Assembly (NCBI GenBank): GCA_964016875.1
Contig: OZ024723.1
Span: forward strand, 11,871,343-11,935,342
DNA length: 64,000 nt
From: Fallopia convolvulus
Taxonomy: Eukaryota; Streptophyta; Magnoliopsida; Caryophyllales; Polygonaceae
Direction of reading: 5' to 3'
The notes under the pieces are model-generated. The model saw only the letters and a list, made by a program, of their open reading frames with translations. It made no database searches and had not been told where the DNA came from. The position numbers were made by a program, and so were the translations under genes. Shown in pieces: positions 1 through 11,015 of the stretch (the stretch's first letter is position 1; each line of letters opens with the position of its first letter).

Positions 1-132
1 TTTGATGCAATATATAAGCTAGAATCACGAGCTGATAAATTACAGGGCACTTGATTCATCTGGTTATTAGTAATGTGCTTCCAGTTCAAAACAAGTATAA
101 TAAAACAATTATTAAGGATGTTCAAAACTTAC

Positions 133-1806
133 AGCTGCTTTGGGATTTTTTAGGTTCACATCTTCAGAATCTGAAGCAGACTCAACCCTCTCCATGGAAG
201 CTGAACCTGTGCTGTCTATATCATCTCCATTCTTTATAGATAGGACTTTCGAGGCCTGAATAGTTGCAGTAGCATTTTTTTTAATTAATGGAAGCAAAAA
301 ACAAAAATCAACAAACTGAGAAAAATTGCAGAGTGCAGCTTCTAATTACCAGACTGGAAACAGATGAAGCAATTTGTGGCACTGATTTAATGGGAGGGAG
401 TTGGTGCCACTGAGTCCTTCTTGGGTTTTGTCCTGTCACCTTGGGCCCCTCATTAACATTATCTTCACTTGTTCTGGAGTTCGGATAAGGATCGTTAAAC
501 ATAGCCGCATCGCTCGAGACAGTGATGAAACCAACAAGCTCATCATCCTCAAACAAGGGGCTCTTGGTTACTATCGCCATAAACACCCCACCAGATCGCC
601 TCTTAAAAGGAAATTGACCTGACCATGACTGAACTGAGTGCAAACTTTCCTTAATCTTCTTGATGGTTGGAGCATATTCTTTATCAATAAGAAAGTCTAA
701 ATCCTTTCTCCCCATCACCTCATAGTCCTTCCATCCATAAAGCCTCTCTGCAGATCGGTTCCTGCAAACACGTATAATGATCCAGCCATGGCCATCAACA
801 CATGGTGCGCAATACATAATCTATAGCTATCTCAAGTAATGAATGGGAAAGGAAAAGAATACATAACATGGGTATGCAGTATGCTATATGTTTCAATACA
901 TTAATCTTCAGCCCTTCTGTTCTTGCAAATCTACTTCCACACATAAAGTAAGTATGATTTCCATATACTACTAGTCCAACTAGGAAGCTAATAGCAAACA
1001 TCTGACTCCACTTCCATATATATAAATAAAATTTATCTTTGGGGTTTTAAATTAACTAATTGTAGTTAGTCGAAAATGAACATCCAAATTACCTTCAACA
1101 GTTGCCTAAAGAGAACAATTAGAAGAACATAAGCAGTTCCAAATTAGGTAAAACATTAGAAGAAGAAAGAGGAATGTTTGGAAGACATCCATAATCTCAA
1201 TAAGCTTGGTTTGAACCTCAATGACTATCAAATTTCAATATTCTCAAGTCTAATACGTAGAGATTTGCTTGCTAATAAAACAATTATCCAACTAAAAAAC
1301 AGAACCCTAATTACTTGAAACTAATCAAATTTTCCATCTTCCATTGTCGATCTAATTCAATCGGAATAAAGTTATGGCATCAAATCACCAAAACAATACC
1401 CTACGGATCAAGAGAAAGGAAAACAAAGTATCAATCAAAGTCTTCAACACATCAACCGAAAACAGCTATCTATGGTTTACCAGTAGGTGATCTGTCCTGA
1501 TGCCGCCGACGTCACGTGCACGGCGTGACCAATTGACTGCAGCACGTGCTCGTACGGACTCTTCCCCTGGGCGGCCTTGAAGTACCGCGGCAGCAATCCG
1601 GTTTCGAGATCCGTCAATTCGCCGGAAAACGACGTCGTACAAGGACTCTCTCCCTCCTTGCCATCCGGTCTCTCCTGCTGCTGCTGCTGCTTCTCCAGAG
1701 CGAGCTCATTCAACTGCTGGTTGAGCTTCGCGTGACTCGCCTCCAACTCGGAGCACCGTTCCACCATAACTCGGTACAGACTCGGACGCGACTCGTCGTC
1801 AGACAT
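133..1806 (-). CDS. PAS-domain Raf-like MAP kinase kinase kinase, 5' part (three exons)
   Basis: Three exons on the minus strand: 1481-1806, 350-761 and 133-255, joined by GT-AG introns with matching phase (2, then 0). They give 287 codons, and the gene runs off the left edge after a strong GTAAGT donor at 132. The start at 1806 (MSDDESRP) opens an acidic and then coiled, glutamine-rich N-terminus (about residues 15-45). A PAS domain follows from about residue 80 to 200. Its conserved ITYWNRSAERLYGW spans the first splice junction, and GFITVSSDAAMF ends it. This layout matches plant Raf-like MAPKKKs of the RAF10/RAF11 type, in which a C-terminal kinase domain follows. That kinase part lies outside the window, so kinase function is inferred from family resemblance. 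The serine/acid-rich linker after the PAS domain (exon 3) is usual for the family. No break is seen in the exons. Confidence 0.88.
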
Positions 1807-2420
1807 CTCGTCTCCGGTGGCGATTCACCGGTGTAATCGCTGGTTGGAGGGTTCGCAATAGGAGGTCGCATTTCGGAGGCTGATCCCACCTAGAAATTCC
1901 TAATAGTGGAAATAAATAAAATATATATTTAATTAATTATTAATTGTTTTTATTAGCGTAATACGGAGTACTATTTTAAATGATATTGGGGGACCAATGG
2001 GAGAGTTGGATAGTTGGACGAGTAATTTTCCGGCAAGAGGAAACGATGGGGTGGCGACTAGCCGACTAGGGTGGGTGGATTTGGGAAACGAACAACCAAT
2101 TTTGCTGTTTCTGGTAGACTGATGTGCGCAATTGGCTGTAAACTGAACAAGGGGTTAAAATATACTCTTTTTTTTTTTTTGATAGTATGGTTTTCTCCGA
2201 AATTAGTTACATTTTTAGATTTACCTGTCTGACTTGGAACAATATCCTCCCAAAACAAGCAATGTCATCATAATGACTCATTTATGAGATTATAAGAAGA
2301 TAACTAATTCCAATATAAAAGTAACCCAAGTTAAGCATGTCCATTCTTGTATTAGAATGTTGATCTTTGTTATTAAATTATTTTACTTTTTTTAAAAAGG
2401 TAAAAATTAGGCAGACTAAG
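1807..2420. promoter_or_regulatory. Upstream region of the kinase gene
   Basis: No coding sequence is seen. The first 100 bases would be the 5' UTR or promoter of the minus-strand kinase gene. An AT-rich block at about 1915-1945 could hold its TATA element. A T-run at about 2166-2180 is low-complexity. No site can be assigned with certainty. Confidence 0.35.
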
Positions 2421-3290
2421 TCAGCTTAGAGCATTCTTACGGACGAGGGTCAGGATCCTTCCATGGTTGAAAATCTGATTGATACTACAATTATGATGTA
2501 GCTTTGCAATCAAATCTGTCACAGAGTTGCATTCTCGAGGTATATGTTTGGTAATGACCACCTCGAAAGATTGCAACATAACTAGGATATCTGTTATCAT
2601 CATGTCAATTGTCCAGGGACTAGATCGACTTCCCTTAAGAGCATTGATCACAATTAGACTATCGTCTTCAATTTCTGCTTGTTCTATTGTCCAGTAGTCG
2701 TTTTTCTTTGCATTTATGCTTATAATATTTTCAAATTGATCTCGTATTACATACGTAGCCGTCGATTTGCCATTATCTTTCGTCGATCCATCAATTTTTT
2801 TTTTGCAAAACCATTTGGGGTTTCTCCCTTTTTTTATCTTTCTTTGCTTCGACTTTTGTTCTCTATAAGGCACATTCACCTCTTCATTCACATCCTTTGC
2901 TTTGTTCCACCACATGATGTGATTTTGAATGAATTCCTCAATACTCCTACACGACCCATTACTATCCCGATTAAATACCACTTGGTTTCTCCAGAACCAT
3001 ATTCCCCACCAGGCAGTAAACAGATGACATAGAGTCCTTTGCGATAATGTATTCTTCAAGTTTTGGATGAGCTGAGGCATGGTGTGATGGTTTTCTAGTG
3101 CATCCCTTAGGATTTCAATAAATTGAGGGTCAATGGAATGAAGTTTTTGTATAGTAAAGGGATCAAAAGATGTTCATTTGTCTCATCTTGATGACTGCAT
3201 AATGGACATTCTGAAGTGACAACTATATGTCTCTGTATCAGGAGGTCCTTAGTAATATTGATGTATGGATTATTTTTTAATTGCATTAGC
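2421..3290 (-). pseudogene. LINE-type zinc-finger/RNase H-like relic
   Basis: The minus strand reads a reverse-transcriptase zinc-binding remnant (SECPLCSHQDET, near 3175-3220). An open frame from 3080 to 2421 of 219 codons follows. Its first part has TAWWGIWFWRNQVVFN, typical of the segment between the zinc-binding region and the RNase H of plant non-LTR retrotransposons. Its second part is a plant RNase H-like domain: a core near IDGSTKDN, then DDSLIVINAL, and a C-terminal HIPRECNSVTDLIAKL. The middle is shortened: the usual E-containing helix between the first acidic residue and DDSL is cut to EQAEIEDDS. No RT domain lies upstream. It is a truncated relic, not a working gene. A domesticated RNase H gene is less likely because the domain has lost its middle. 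Confidence 0.7.
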
Positions 3291-3641
3291 CTATAACATT
3301 AATGTATGGATTTTTTATTCCTAATTTAGTAATATAATTTCCAATTTTATCCTTACAAAAAATAGCCAGAAAGGCAACTTTTTTCCAATTTCTAAAAGTA
3401 AAATTAAACAAATTAATTATAAAGGATATTTAGCTAAATTTAAGGGGTTCATTAATTTTTTTTTGTCAATTTCTATGATGACAAGTACTGCTTAACGGAC
3501 GGTGTAATATCTGTGAATTTTTAGGATAATTTTGAAATTTTGTTCTAGACGACTTTCTAATACCCAATTAGCAAAGACGTACTCTTTTTGATTTTGTAAA
3601 CTAAGAACTAAATCTAAACTCGGCGAGATCATACTAAGAAC
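3291..3641. other. AT-rich spacer, no feature seen
   Basis: AT-rich sequence without a credible frame. It may be the degraded 5' side of the LINE relic. Confidence 0.5.
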
Positions 3642-4227
3642 TCAAGTCGTACCCTTTTTATTTGTCAACCTCCTCCACTTCATTGTACCTAGCATCAATA
3701 GGATGTTGGTATTCTTCCTCATATCATTTTGCCTCATCAAACTCGACGAAATCATAATCAATAGGAACTCCACTCTTTGTTTTAATCGGCGGAGCCATAA
3801 TAGACTTCTTGGTTTGAATAAGAGGATGAGCAACATTGTGAGGAACCGGCAACACTCAAGACCTAGGATCTACAAAACTAGCAATCGGGTAAGAAGAAAG
3901 CTAAATACGGACTATGATAGGATCCTTACATTTGTTGCTTGTGGAAGCTATGTTATGATCCAATGGTGGAGGTTGGTGACCAGCAATGGTGAAGCTCTTA
4001 GCCGAGCCTGGGGATGCTTGAGCCGTAGTAGAAAGGCTTGCCATGGCAGTTTCCAATTGTTGGAACCGAGCGGCAATGGCTTGGTCTTGCTCTTCTTGTT
4101 GTCTTTGAGAAGCAGTCATGCCACTTGGACCATAATCCGAATTGCTTCAATGATATTGACATTAAGGCCCCCCATCTTCGCCAGCCACAAAGGAGGCGTT
4201 GTCGCTTATGTGAGACATCGTGCCTAG
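3642..4227 (-). pseudogene. Gypsy-type gag N-terminal relic
   Basis: The minus strand opens with an ATG near 4216 (MSHISDNASF). The frame is broken by a one-base shift around 4163 and an in-frame stop, then continues in the frame MTASQRQQEEQDQAIAARFQ with a short coiled stretch, and ends in fragments such as PPIKTKSGVPIDYDFVEFDE. Short N-termini like this, followed by a helical Q/E-rich segment, occur in plant Ty3/gypsy gag proteins. I recognise no capsid or zinc-knuckle part, so the assignment rests on style and on the LTR-like sequence just upstream on the same strand. Non-functional: frameshift plus several stops. Confidence 0.45.
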
Positions 4228-4662
4228 ACAAGAAGGAAAAGCGAGCAGCAACTAACGAGCAAAAGTGTAATAAAGGGAGGAACAACTTAGCTTAGCAAGG
4301 AGCAATTCAGTTCACAAGCATGAATCAGTTAGTGAAACCTATTAGGCAAGTGAATGAAAGGTGTAGTCTTAGAAGATCAAGTAGAATTTCAACCTCAAAG
4401 AATGTAGAAAGGAAGATGCAAGTTGACAAGTAAACAACTTCCGTATGCAAGAAAAACACTTAAATCGAGTAGAGGGTACTAGAAATTCAGTGTAATTAAC
4501 AAGCAATCAAGACACTCAAGGCTGAAAATTCATAAATTAGGCTAACAATGTGCACAATTTGAGTAAGCTAATTACTAAAAATGCAAGTGCACAATAAGAA
4601 GATAACGAGGGTGCATGCAAGTTCCGGTTTCATACACAACAATACAATGCACAAGAGGTTCT
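4228..4662. other. Possible leader between old LTR and gag relic
   Basis: Low-GC sequence lying, on the minus strand, between an LTR-like end at 4663 and the gag relic. It is the right size for a retrotransposon leader, but no primer-binding site could be read at its LTR side. Confidence 0.3.
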
Positions 4663-5393
4663 TGTAACACCCCAAATTATCTCGGGAATGTCACACGCCA
4701 GTGACCTCGGATTTTAATGTCCGAAGCCACCTAAGGCTTTGCATAAGTTTGAATTTTGTAAAGACATGTATTAAATCATATAAATAAACAATAGAGGAAG
4801 ACTTTTCAAAGCAACACAATTTGCATTCAAACTTTCTTCTACAATTAATCAGTTTATTAAAAATACAACGAATTTAGCAGAAGATTAACCAAAATTATTT
4901 CATATAAAAATCAACTTTCTTTAAAGAAATGTAACAAAACTACTTATAAAACCTTCTTGTATAGTATCATGGGCTCCATTCATCATCACCTTGTTGAATG
5001 CTCTTGGATTGACGCTAGTTGCTTGATAATACCTGGTACCACAAGTGGTCAGCCCTCAACGGGGTCAGCTAGGTCGACTCCAATATTATTTAGGTCAAAG
5101 TATTTAATTAAATCATAATTATTATTATAGTGAATGCACATTAAAAATATCTAATGCACTTTACCTTACGTCGAATCTTTCCTAGCAAACATCATACATT
5201 TTCAATGAATTTCTAAACAAAGACTAAAATAAACACAACAACAAATACATAAGTTCTTTATGGTGATTACTCGCACTTATCTTTTTAATGACCATACATA
5301 TCCACATTGGTTGCGATTTTTAAACCATCTAGGCTCTTATGTCCCGATGAGTGGGCTCATACGTCCCAAAAGATCGATTCCGGAATTTCAAAG
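4663..5393 (-). repeat. Old LTR, part 1 (split by an insertion)
   Basis: On the minus strand this stretch ends in GGGGTGTTACA, a common 3' end of plant gypsy LTRs. The sequence appears to resume at 15674, on the far side of the Athila-like element, and to run to about 17009, where TGTTGGGTG on the minus strand could be the LTR start. Total length would be about 2.1 kb. The 17009 boundary is approximate, and no clean target duplication of the interrupting element was found. Confidence 0.5.
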
Positions 5394-6884
5394 TGATGTT
5401 CATGTTTTTGGTATAGTTTTTAGTGTGTTTTCTTAGTTTGTTAGGTTTAGTTTTAGTAGTTTTAGGGTTAGTTTTGTGTGTTTTTGGATGAGTTTGCATA
5501 TTTTGTGAAAAGTATGGAAGCTACTCCGTTTTGTGTATTCTTGTAGGTATTAAGCAGGGAAGGAGCGCTTTTTGGAGCTGAATGGAGTGCTATGGTGGAA
5601 GACTGAAGAATATGAGCATAAAGAAGTCGAAGTCAAGATTTTTAGAGTTGAAGTGTTGAAGAAAGCCAAATCCAAGCTCGTTAACGAGGCTGTGAAGGCT
5701 CGTTAACGAGGGTTAGAGGTAGAGTTTTTCGAGAGTTCGATCTTATGTCTACCGACCCTGTGCGGAAATTTATTCCGTGTCCGTAGGGTTTTTAATGAGT
5801 CTTAGGGTTATTATTTTGTATTTTAGGTCTTGTTATCTTTTTAGGTTTTATTTCTATCTTTTTAAGAGTTAGTTTCTATCTTTTAGGAAAGTTTTTATCT
5901 TCTAGCCTTTTTTATTAGATAGCTTTATTAGTATAAATACCCTTCTTTTTCTATCCTGAGGGGGGGGGGGGTTCAAGTGGTAGATCAGACTTAGGAGAGC
6001 CGAGAGAGAGAAGAGTCGAGTCGGAAGAGAAGTCGAACCGAGGTGGAACGAGAGTGAAGCCAGGTCGTTAATCGTTATTCTGTTCGGTATTCTTGTTGTT
6101 TTCGGTTTCTTCTGAGGTTTGTAAGACGATATTTCTTATTAATTTGAAGTAGTTTGTTTTGTTTTCAATGTTTTCTCTTATTGAATTTGTTTGCTTTATA
6201 GTTATGAGTAGTGAGTAGTTTTCCTATCTAGGGTCGGGGTTAAACCCGGCATAGTTGTGCATGGTTTGATGAGTAAGTTGATGTGTTGAATGCCTTTTAT
6301 CTATTTTTAGATTGCTTGTTGTGTTTATGCCTAGATGAGAATCGAGGTAAATTGAGTTCTTAACTTGTTCGAAAGAGAAAGTTAGTAACTTGAAAGTTGA
6401 TATTGTTCGACAACGAAAGTTTCGAGCTTTGGATCAAAAACAAGTGATTGGGTGAATTAGTTTATGAGAATAAATTGATTTGCTTGCTAATCAGCGAGAG
6501 TTGATGAATTTTTCTTTTTAAAGGCATGATCTTTATCTTCTTACGAGTTTATATGCATGGCTATGTTGTGGTACCCTTGTCCTAGATTTTTATTCTTATT
6601 TGAATTTCTTCGGTTATATTCGTTACTGAGTTCGTTGCCTCGGTATCGAACCTATTCTTAGGTCGTTAGTGTGTGTTTTCGTAGTTTATCCATGTTCGTT
6701 AACGACCCTGACAAAGTCGTTAACGAGGTTGGTCGTAGGTGTGGTGTGTTGTTATGTTTTGTTTTATTTTTCTTAGTAGTTTGATAAACAAATAGCAGTG
6801 CTTCCCGTGGAACGATCCTGACTCCCCTATACTCAGCGGGGTCTTGACTATAAATTTATTTGTTGTCAATCAACCATCTCAACA
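5394..6884 (+). repeat. 5' LTR of Athila-like copy 1
   Basis: Matches 14199-15673 nearly base for base. U3 holds a 12-bp palindrome pair (5677-5710) and an imperfect hairpin at 5749-5786. A TATA box at 5932 is followed by a G-run. U5 holds another palindrome pair (6695-6727). Confidence 0.92.
5932..5971 (+). promoter_or_regulatory. LTR promoter: TATA box and G-run start region
   Basis: TATAAATA at 5932-5939, then a run of G at 5960-5971, 28 bases after the box, where plant RNA polymerase II starts are expected. The other LTR copies keep the same box with a G-run 28-30 bases on: 14736/14764, 52245/52275, 53291/53321, and on the minus strand 33805/33775. The start itself is inferred. Confidence 0.65.
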
Positions 6885-6887
6885 AAT

Positions 6888-6905
6888 TGGCGCCGTTGCC
6901 GGGGA
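6888..6905 (+). promoter_or_regulatory. Primer-binding site, tRNA-Asp type
   Basis: TGGCGCCGTTGCCGGGGA begins three bases after the 5' LTR and is complementary to the 3' end of plant tRNA-Asp(GUC). This primer choice is typical of Athila-type elements. Confidence 0.88.
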
Positions 6906-6999
6906 AGCAACAAGTTTTTTTGTTTATCCGTGGGTCTGGGAATAGCCCGACCCCGTTTTTGTTTTTAATTTTTGTTTTCTTTGTCTGTTTTCTCAGCGT

Positions 7000-9657
7000 A
7001 TGCCAACTGGACGTCGAAGGCTCAAATTTGACAATGCCGGTTATTATTCTGAACCTGAACGTTCTCTGCACCGTACACGCCGAGAAAACCGAGCTATGGC
7101 TACACCCGAGGAGCTGACTCGTCAGATGGCCGAACTACAGAGGCAGATGGAGGCGTTAAAAATCGAGAAAGAAGCCGCTACTGCCGAGGCTGAGCGTCAA
7201 CGAGTCAACAGTGCTTGTCTACAGGAAGAGCTGAATGCCTATCCAAGGAATGCCAAAGAATACATGCATCCGGAACTGAGGGTGCCAAAGTCTCCAATTG
7301 TACTTCTTGAGATAGAGAAACCTTTTGAGATTAAGTCTCAATTTATATCCTTGATCAAACGGGCTCAATTTGAAGGGAAACCTTCCGAGTGCCCTATGGA
7401 ACATATTAGGAATTTTCTTGATTTATGTGACACCATAGCTGCTGAAGGTGTCTCACTTGAATATGTTCTGTTAAAAGCTTTCAGGTGGTCTCTTACTAGA
7501 AAGGCCCTAAGCTGGTTGGAGAGCTTACCTCCTAAGTCTATCAGGACTTAGAAGACTTTGTATGATCAATTTCTTACAAAAATTTTCCCTCATGCCAAGA
7601 CAACGGAGTTGAGAAAGCGCATCACCTCCTATCACCAGCTGCCTAATGAGACTTTTGTTGAAACATGGGAAAGATTTAAGGAGATGCTTAGACAATGCCC
7701 CACTCATGGGCAACCTTTATATGTGCTTCAAGAAATCTTTTTCCAGGGTATTAATGCAGAGACGAAGAACCGCATCAACACGCATACAACGTGCGGTTTT
7801 ATAGAGATGGAACCCACAGCTTCATGGGAATTGTTGGATAAGCTGTCTAACTATGATGCCATGTATGGTACCCAACAATCTCCCCAGCCCCAGAAGCGTC
7901 TCTACATGCCTAACAAAGATGATGTTGACCCAGATGTCAAAAATCAATTTCTACAAGACGAGGTCAACCGCCTGAAGAAGCAGGTAAGTTTTCTGAAATC
8001 CTCTCAATCTTGTCAAGAGTGTGGCTCTTCTACACATAGTACTTCTGCTTGCACTAACATAGAATAGGTAAGAGCCGTTGAGACATATGCTGAAGTGAAC
8101 TATATGAGAGTCCCATATAGAAACCAACCTAGTAATTTTGACAGGTCGAACACTTATCCAACGTGGGGCAACCGAAATCCGAATGCTAACTATGCAGTGC
8201 ATCCACCAGATAGAAGACTTGTACCATATCGACCTCCAGGCTATCAAGAGCCACCATCATGGGTACAAGGGTTACATGAAGGCATTAACGGAGTGAATAA
8301 CAAGGTTAACGAAGTTCAAGCCAACCTTAACAATCAAAACAAATGATGGGGAGAGTTCGATGTGTGGAAGAAAAATATCGATTCTCAACTAGGGAACCTT
8401 GCTGTACAGATTCCAAGACCACAGGGGCAACTCCCGAGCCGTCCCGAGGAGAACCCTAAGGGACAAATAGCAGCGGTACACCTTAGGAGTGGAAAGACAC
8501 TACCGAAGCGTGTCCAAGCTAAGGACAAGACTAAAGAGGACGCCACGGTTCAGCTCGGTAACGACCCAACGAGAGCGAGTACCGAACCGGCACACCATGG
8601 TGACGAGGCTTCCAGGGTAGTTAACGACCCTAGTCCAGGTAAGTTTTCTAATCCGAGCCCTCCTCTCAATCCCAGGGTAGTTAACAACCCCATCAGGGTC
8701 GATAACGACCCGCCGAGAGCACCTAATGACCCTAGTGTCGACCCGGTAGCACCACCACTCGAGCCTGACTTGGTTCCGAGAATGGTGAAATCTCTTCCTT
8801 TTCCTATTAAGAAATCAAAGGACTCTACTGAGAGTAAGTTGAAGCGTTTCGTAAAGATTCTCTAGGGCATTAATATTTCCATCCCATTCGTTGAGGCCCT
8901 AAGCGAAATGTCGGCTTACACGAAATTTTTGAAAGATATTCTTAGCAGGAAAAGATCCATCACAGAGTTGCAAGACAAGGTCCGATCTATTGCTCTGCCA
9001 GAAAAGCTAGGAGACCCAGGGAGATTTGCCATAACAATTGGCATAGGCGACCACAAATTCAAGGCTCTATGTGATCTGGGAGCCAGTGCTAGTTTACTCC
9101 CTCTTTCAATCTGGTCAAAGGCCAACATGGGACCACTAGAGCCTGTAGACATGAACCTCTACATGACAGACGGATCATGCGTAAAAGCTACAGGAGTCGT
9201 GGACGATTATCCCATTCAAGTTGGGAAATTCTTTATTCCGAATGATTTCATCGTCCTCGATATGCCTGAGGACCCCCACGTCCCCATTATCCTAGGCAGG
9301 CCATTTCTAGCTACAGCAGGTGCTAGGGCTAACGTGCGAAAAGGACTTCTCACTTTTGATATTGGAGAGGAACGCGTGGAATTCAGCCTAGACCAAAACG
9401 CTAATGACCCAACTGCGGCTGCACAGATCGAGTTGACCCAGCCAGAACTCGACATAGCTATTCCTACCGAGCCTCCTCCAATTACCAAAATGGACGGAAT
9501 CTCACACAAGTCCCTACCAAACCACCTTGGCCCATTACCGAGTCCTACACACAGGGCTATAATCCAGGTGAGTACTCTAACCATGAATTCGCTAATGCTG
9601 GTTATGACTCTTCTTCATACTTTGTTCCTACACCATGCTCCACTGTTTATGCTATAG
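7000..9657 (+). pseudogene. Athila-like Gag-protease frame with four stop codons
   Basis: One reading frame from the ATG at 7000 (MPTGRRRL) to 9657, with no frameshift but stops at 7549, 8065, 8344 and 8863. In order: a basic N-terminus; a helical Q/E-rich coil (about residues 30-75); the gag core from YMHPELRV through EGKPSECPMEHIRNFLDLCD and RKRITSYHQLPNETFVETW; a zinc knuckle CQECGSSTHSTSAC (CX2CX4HX4C); a proline/NDP-repeat linker (8560-8740); then a retropepsin. In the retropepsin ALCDLGASASLLP replaces the usual D-S/T-G, as is normal in Athila relatives, and IILGRPFLATAGA forms the second half. Two other copies here have Q or L at three of the stop positions. The ATG is preceded by a splice-acceptor-like TTTTCTCAG, also present in the copy at 54330. 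Confidence 0.85.
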
Positions 9658-11015
9658 AGGAATCCAGACCACCTTGATTTTCGGATTTCACTAACCCTTA
9701 TGTAGGAATACCGGGCATATTGATAGAAGATAAAGGACCAAATTTAGTGACTCAAGCCAATAATGCCTACAAAGCTAAGTATGGGGTATCTTAAGACCCT
9801 AACATAGCCGCAAAAGAGCCACCTTGAGCCAAGGTAAGTACGCCGGGCTGACGACGTTAAAAATAGCGCTTACGGGAGGCAACCCGCTTTTAGTATAGTT
9901 TAGTTTTTTTTCTTTTCTCTTTTTCTTTTTCCTAGTTTTCTTTTGAGTTTTAGTAAGTAGTTTAGAAGTAGAAAGATAGAATAGATTTAAGCTAACAAGA
10001 TGCAGGGGTTGGGCTCGTAAATCACTCAAGAAAGGCTACGGCGGCTCGTTAACGACCCACCCAGGGTCGTTAACGACTCGGTTTGGCGACCCGACTCGAC
10101 AAAACGGGCAGGTAAGTTTTTTAACCCTAATCTATCTTATATCTTACCCATGTGCCGCCCCCTTTCACCTCTTCTCCTACCCCTAGACTCTCCTATATAA
10201 CCCTTCTAAACCTCCTAAAAATTCCACTCTCAAATCCTCAATCTAAAAAACCTAAATCCCCCAAGATCCCTATCGAAATTCCTCACCATCGATCGGAATT
10301 CTCACCGCCACCGAACTTCGGAGACCACCCAGTTAACGAAGTCCGCCGCCCTTGATTTTTTCTTACCGACGAGATCCGAGCTCGTTAACCACCCAAATTT
10401 TCGATCTTTGTTCTTCAATTTCTCAATCTACCGGTATGATTTCTAGACCCTAACTCTATTGCATGATTCATGGTTTATAGAGTCAAAATTTCATATCTTG
10501 TTCATAGAGGATCGAATGGCATGTTCTTGTTGCTCAATGAGTTTATTGCTTAATTTATTAGTGGTTGATCTTGACTTCTAGGGGTTTGTTCTTGCTTGGA
10601 TTCTCCATTGCAATTTTTATTAAAGAAAACCATGAACTACTTTGTTTTAGAATTGTTTTGATCTTCACCATGTGTTTCTTGGGCAACCATAGCATGTTCG
10701 GGATGGGTAATTGAGTAAGTATGGGGTGCGTATACCCGATTGTGTGCCTTACATAGGATTGTGGGAGATGCATGCTTGATTCATGGCTAAATATTAGAGT
10801 CTTTTACACTCGGAAATTTTCGACTGGTCCTTGTACAAGCTCGTTAACGACCCTGTGTATCATCAAAGCTGAAAAACCAGTCCAAACCCATTACCGACCC
10901 AATTGGGCAGTTAACAAGGAATTCCGAGAGCTATTCCGAGACCAAGTATGGGGTCTCTTGTCTATTAATTTGAGTGGATCTTATCTTGGAGAAGTTGTAT
11001 TCTTTTTAGGTCCAC
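9658..11015 (+). other. Spacer between protease and ORF1, possible intron
   Basis: This is the stretch where an autonomous element would carry RT-RH-INT; none is present. Donor-like sites AAG|GTAAGT (about 9833) and CAG|GTAAGT (GT at 10112) and an acceptor TTTTTAG (AG at 11008-11009) lie six bases before the ORF1 ATG, framing a possible 898-base intron. A 13-bp-arm hairpin lies at 10046-10076, and AAGTATGGGGT occurs at 9777, 10717 and 10944. Confidence 0.55.

Noticed and set aside
1546..1836. Plus-strand frame with a leucine run
   Set aside because: Antisense to kinase exon 1; the leucines are the complement of its glutamine codons.
2679..3032. Plus-strand open frame with hydrophobic stretches
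   Set aside because: It is the antisense shadow of the LINE-type RNase H relic.
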